Assembly: GCA_015232955.1 (NCBI GenBank)
Contig: JADFYS010000095.1
Coordinates: 1 to 7,494, forward strand
Reading direction: 5' to 3'
DNA length: 7,494 nt
DNA from: Gammaproteobacteria bacterium
GTDB lineage: Bacteria; Pseudomonadota; Gammaproteobacteria; Thiohalomonadales; Thiohalomonadaceae
The position numbers were made by a program, and so were the translations under genes. Numbering within the stretch: the stretch's first letter is position 1; the number at the start of each line of letters is the position of its first letter. Shown piece after piece: positions 4,964-7,494 of the stretch. The notes under the pieces are model-generated. The model ran no database searches. It was given only the letters and a program-made list of their open reading frames with translations, and was not told where the DNA came from.

Positions 4964-5907
4964 TGGTGACGGAAGCGGCATCTCATGTGACGGTTCTGCT
5001 CGAGGAGGCGGTGGCAGCGCTGCAGGTCTCCCCCGGGGGGATCTATGTCGATGCAACCTTTGGGCGTGGGGGGCATAGTGGTGCAATTATTGAGCAGCTG
5101 CAGGGGAGTGGTCTGCTTGTCGCCTTTGATCGCGACCCAGCGGCGATGGCTACGGCGACCGAGCAATTTTCTAACCACCCCCTCTTTAGCTTCTATCACG
5201 CCCGCTTCACTACCCTTACCACGCATCTTGAAACGCGGAGCCTTCTTGGGAGGGTGAACGGGATTATCGTCGATCTCGGTGTCTCCTCCCCCCAGCTCGA
5301 TGAGGCGGGGCGCGGCTTCAGTTTTCGCCAGGAGGGCCCGCTCGATATGCGGATGGACAGCAGTAGCGGGATCACCGCAGCGCAGTGGCTCTCTTCGGTG
5401 GGTGAAGAGGCGTTGATTCGGGTGCTGTGGGAGTATGGTGAAGAGCGCTACGCTCGGCGTATTGCGCGGGCGATTCTCCGTTACCGTCAGCAGGAGGGGG
5501 AGATCACTACGACGCGAATTCTGGCTGAGATTGTCGCCGCAGCAACCCCCCGTCATGAACGGGATCGCCACCCTGCGACACGCACTTTTCAGGCGATTCG
5601 GATCGAGATTAATCGCGAGCTGGAGGAGCTTGAGCGGCTGTTACAGCAGGTGATTCCGGCGCTCGCGGTTGGGGGGCGGCTGGTGGTGATCAGTTTTCAC
5701 TCCCTTGAAGATCGGCGGGTAAAACGGTTTATGCGCGAGGCGTCACGGGGGGAGCAGCATCATCCCGATCTCCCGCTGCGTCAGGATCAGCTCCAGCCTC
5801 CCCATCTGCGGTTGGTAGGGAAGGCGGTGCGACCAGGGGTAGAAGAGGTGCGACGCAACCCGCGGGCGCGGAGTGCGGTGATGCGGGTGGCGGAGAAGGT
5901 GGCATGA
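4963..5907 (+). CDS. rsmH: 16S rRNA (cytosine(1402)-N(4))-methyltransferase RsmH
   Basis: RsmH (MraW) uses S-adenosylmethionine to methylate N4 of C1402 in 16S rRNA, in the decoding centre of the small ribosomal subunit. The 314-residue length is normal. The SAM site is YVDATFGRGGHS (28-39), with the acidic residue of the next strand in AFDRDP (54-59). DLGVSSPQLD (104-113), GPLDMRMD (125-132), TFQAIRIEINREL (208-220), ISFHSLEDRRVKRF (243-256) and RRNPRARSAVMR (297-308) are all signature segments, so the catalytic apparatus looks intact. The ATG overlaps the mraZ stop (TAATG); a GAGG 14 bases upstream is too far to be ideal, so coupling to mraZ is likely. The stop overlaps ftsL in ATGA. Confidence 0.98.
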   Translation: MVTEAASHVTVLLEEAVAALQVSPGGIYVDATFGRGGHSGAIIEQLQGSGLLVAFDRDPAAMATATEQFSNHPLFSFYHARFTTLTTHLETRSLLGRVNGIIVDLGVSSPQLDEAGRGFSFRQEGPLDMRMDSSSGITAAQWLSSVGEEALIRVLWEYGEERYARRIARAILRYRQQEGEITTTRILAEIVAAATPRHERDRHPATRTFQAIRIEINRELEELERLLQQVIPALAVGGRLVVISFHSLEDRRVKRFMREASRGEQHHPDLPLRQDQLQPPHLRLVGKAVRPGVEEVRRNPRARSAVMRVAEKVA

Positions 5908-6194
5908 GCGGGCGGGCACTCCCTTGGGTTCTTGGTGCTGCACTCTTTGTCTCGGCGTTGGGGGTGATCTTTACCATCCACTACTCGCGTCTGCTCTTTA
6001 TCGAGCTGCAGGGGCTGCAGCAGACCCGGGATGAACTCAATAGTGAGTGGGGACGGCTGCAGCTGGAGCAGGGGGCGCATGCGAGACATGGCCGGGTTGA
6101 GCGGTTGGCGCGTAATGAGCTGGGGATGGAGATGCCGGCACACAATGAGATCATTATGGTCCGTCCGGAACGGCTGACAGGAGTCTCTCCCTAG
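5904..6194 (+). CDS. ftsL: Cell division protein FtsL
   Basis: FtsL is a small bitopic membrane protein that joins FtsB and FtsQ at the division site and helps activate FtsW-FtsI. The 96-residue protein has a very short cytoplasmic N-terminus, one transmembrane segment at about 7-28 (PWVLGAALFVSALGVIFTIH), and a periplasmic coiled-coil at about 30-60 (LLFIELQGLQQTRDELNSEWGRLQLEQ). The RVERLARNELGMEMPAHNEI stretch (64-83) is the usual FtsL ending. Sequence identity in this family is low, so the call rests on topology, this ending and position between rsmH and ftsI. ATG overlaps the rsmH stop as ATGA, with GGAG eight bases upstream. Confidence 0.94.
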   Translation: MSGRALPWVLGAALFVSALGVIFTIHYSRLLFIELQGLQQTRDELNSEWGRLQLEQGAHARHGRVERLARNELGMEMPAHNEIIMVRPERLTGVSP

Positions 6195-6198
6195 GGCT

Positions 6199-7494
6199 AT
6201 GAAGCAGAAACGGAACCGTCAGGAGATCACTCCCGGAACAGGATTGCGCTTCTATCTGCTACAGGGCGTTCTCCTCCTTGGAGCGGTGGCACTGGTGCTG
6301 CGGCTGCTGCAGATCAATCTTGAGCAGCGTGATTTCCTTAAGGGGCAGGGGAATGCACGCTATCTACGAACCGTCACCATTCCCGCTCACCGTGGCATTA
6401 TCACCGATCGCAATGGTGAGCCGTTGGCGATTAGCACCCCGGTGGAGTCGATCTGGGCCAACCCGAAACAGATTAACCTCGACCATCCGCAGTTGGCGCA
6501 ATTGGCGCAACTGTTGGGGATGAAAGCGGGAACACTGCGCAAGGAGCTAGAGCAGCGGCAGCAGCGGGAGTTCTACTATCTGAGCCGAAAGGTGAGACCC
6601 GAGTTGGCTGAAAAGGTGCTGGCGTTAAAGATCCCGGGGGTTGCGACAGATCAGGAGTATCAGCGCTTCTACCCCTTGGGGGAGGTGTCGGCCCATATCG
6701 TCGGATTTACCAATATTGACGGTCGAGGTCAGGAGGGGGTAGAGCTGATGCTTCAGGATCAGCTGCAAGGGGTCGCCGGCAGCAAGCGGGTGTTGAAGGA
6801 TCGCCTCGGTAACATCGTCGAAAATATCGAGAGCATCCGTCAACCGCGGGACGGCCGTTCAATCGCCCTCAGTATCGATCGCCGTATTCAGTATCTCGCC
6901 TATCGCGAGTTGATGGTGGCGGTGAAGAAGAACGAGGCGATCACCGGTTCAGCAGTGGTGATCGATGTGCAAAGTGGTGAGGTGTTGGCGCTGGTCAACT
7001 ATCCATCTTATAACCCTCATGATCGCAGCGATATGAATATGGATCACCTTCGTAACCGTGCGGTGACCGATATCTTTGAGCCGGGATCGACGATGAAACC
7101 GTTTACGGTGACCGCTGCCTTAGAGAGTGGCCACTATCAGCCACAGACCCCCATCGACACCGATCCGGGCAGAGTGACCATCTCCGGATTCACCATTCGT
7201 GACAGCCATAACTACGGTCTTATCGATGTCTCGGGTGTCATTCAAAAATCGAGTAATGTCGGTGCGAGCCAGATCGCCCTCAAACTTGACTCTTCGGCCT
7301 TCTGGAATCTCCTCGATCGCGTTGGATTCGGGATGTCGACCTATTCGGGGTTTCCGGGGGAGTCGAGTGGCTATCTCAATGAGTATCAGCAGTGGCGAAC
7401 CGTGGATAAGGCGACTCTCGGCTACGGGTACGGTATTTCGGTGACCGCGCTGCAACTGACACACGCCTATAGTGTGCTCGCCTCCGGAGGCATT
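6199..7494 (+). CDS. ftsI: Septal peptidoglycan transpeptidase FtsI (PBP3), 3' truncated
   Basis: FtsI is the class B penicillin-binding protein that cross-links septal peptidoglycan in the periplasm, with FtsW as partner glycosyltransferase. The first 432 codons are in the window. A basic N-terminus precedes one transmembrane helix at about 17-38. The conserved RGIITDRNGEPLA (65-77) opens the pedestal domain, and FYPLGEVSAHIVGFTNIDGRGQEGVE (157-182) is a dimerisation-domain hallmark. In the transpeptidase domain the nucleophile is Ser297 in STMK (297-300), with SSN at 351-353. The third motif, KTG, lies beyond the right edge, as do the last 140 or so residues. ATG comes four bases after the ftsL stop; AGGAG 15 bases upstream is a distant ribosome site, so coupling with ftsL is likely. 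murE would be expected next. Confidence 0.97.
   Translation, partial: MKQKRNRQEITPGTGLRFYLLQGVLLLGAVALVLRLLQINLEQRDFLKGQGNARYLRTVTIPAHRGIITDRNGEPLAISTPVESIWANPKQINLDHPQLAQLAQLLGMKAGTLRKELEQRQQREFYYLSRKVRPELAEKVLALKIPGVATDQEYQRFYPLGEVSAHIVGFTNIDGRGQEGVELMLQDQLQGVAGSKRVLKDRLGNIVENIESIRQPRDGRSIALSIDRRIQYLAYRELMVAVKKNEAITGSAVVIDVQSGEVLALVNYPSYNPHDRSDMNMDHLRNRAVTDIFEPGSTMKPFTVTAALESGHYQPQTPIDTDPGRVTISGFTIRDSHNYGLIDVSGVIQKSSNVGASQIALKLDSSAFWNLLDRVGFGMSTYSGFPGESSGYLNEYQQWRTVDKATLGYGYGISVTALQLTHAYSVLASGGI

Noticed and set aside
4960..5571. Long 203-codon minus-strand frame opposite rsmH
   Set aside because: It is antisense to the fully conserved rsmH coding sequence, is low in recognisable structure and reflects codon bias on the real strand.

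Overview
The window looks like ordinary chromosomal DNA from a gammaproteobacterium. The evidence is a FimT-PilV-PilW-PilX minor pilin operon of the Pseudomonas type, a class A RNase P RNA close in sequence to the E. coli one, and the start of the division and cell-wall (dcw) cluster in the order mraZ-rsmH-ftsL-ftsI. As I recall, rnpB also lies directly upstream of mraZ in Pseudomonas. I cannot place the organism below class from sequence alone. I saw no mobile element, CRISPR array, tRNA or sign of recent transfer.

Layout. Positions 1-2196 (minus strand) hold four tightly packed pilin-like genes, read right to left as fimT, pilV, pilW and a partial pilX; the operon continues beyond the left edge. 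Positions 2197-2520 are an intergenic region that drives fimT leftward and a cold-shock gene rightward. Positions 2521-3188 (plus) hold two small RNA-binding protein genes: a CspA-family cold-shock protein and a single-RRM protein. Two hairpins lie between them, together with a possible 14-codon leader ORF that owns the only good ribosome-binding site in front of the RRM gene. Positions 3212-3616 (minus) encode a CPFC glutaredoxin-like protein with a hydrophobic N-terminus. A strong plus-strand terminator-like hairpin at 3665-3700 precedes rnpB (about 3726-4078). A 429-base non-coding stretch follows and ends in a near-consensus sigma-70 promoter and a ladder of 10-bp repeats that match a MraZ operator. 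Positions 4508-7494 (plus) are mraZ, rsmH, ftsL and a 3'-truncated ftsI, with overlapping or nearly touching ends.

How the parts work together. The minor pilins prime and cap type IV pili. The Csp and RRM proteins are probable RNA chaperones. RNase P matures tRNA 5' ends. MraZ probably represses its own operon; RsmH methylates 16S rRNA; FtsL and FtsI belong to the septal peptidoglycan machinery.

I found no whole new system. The observations most worth a second look are the MraZ repeat ladder overlapping the promoter, the leader ORF and possible translational coupling ahead of the RRM gene, the absence of a terminator between the RRM gene and the hairpin before rnpB (implying a transcript antisense to the glutaredoxin gene), and two calcium-loop signatures in FimT.
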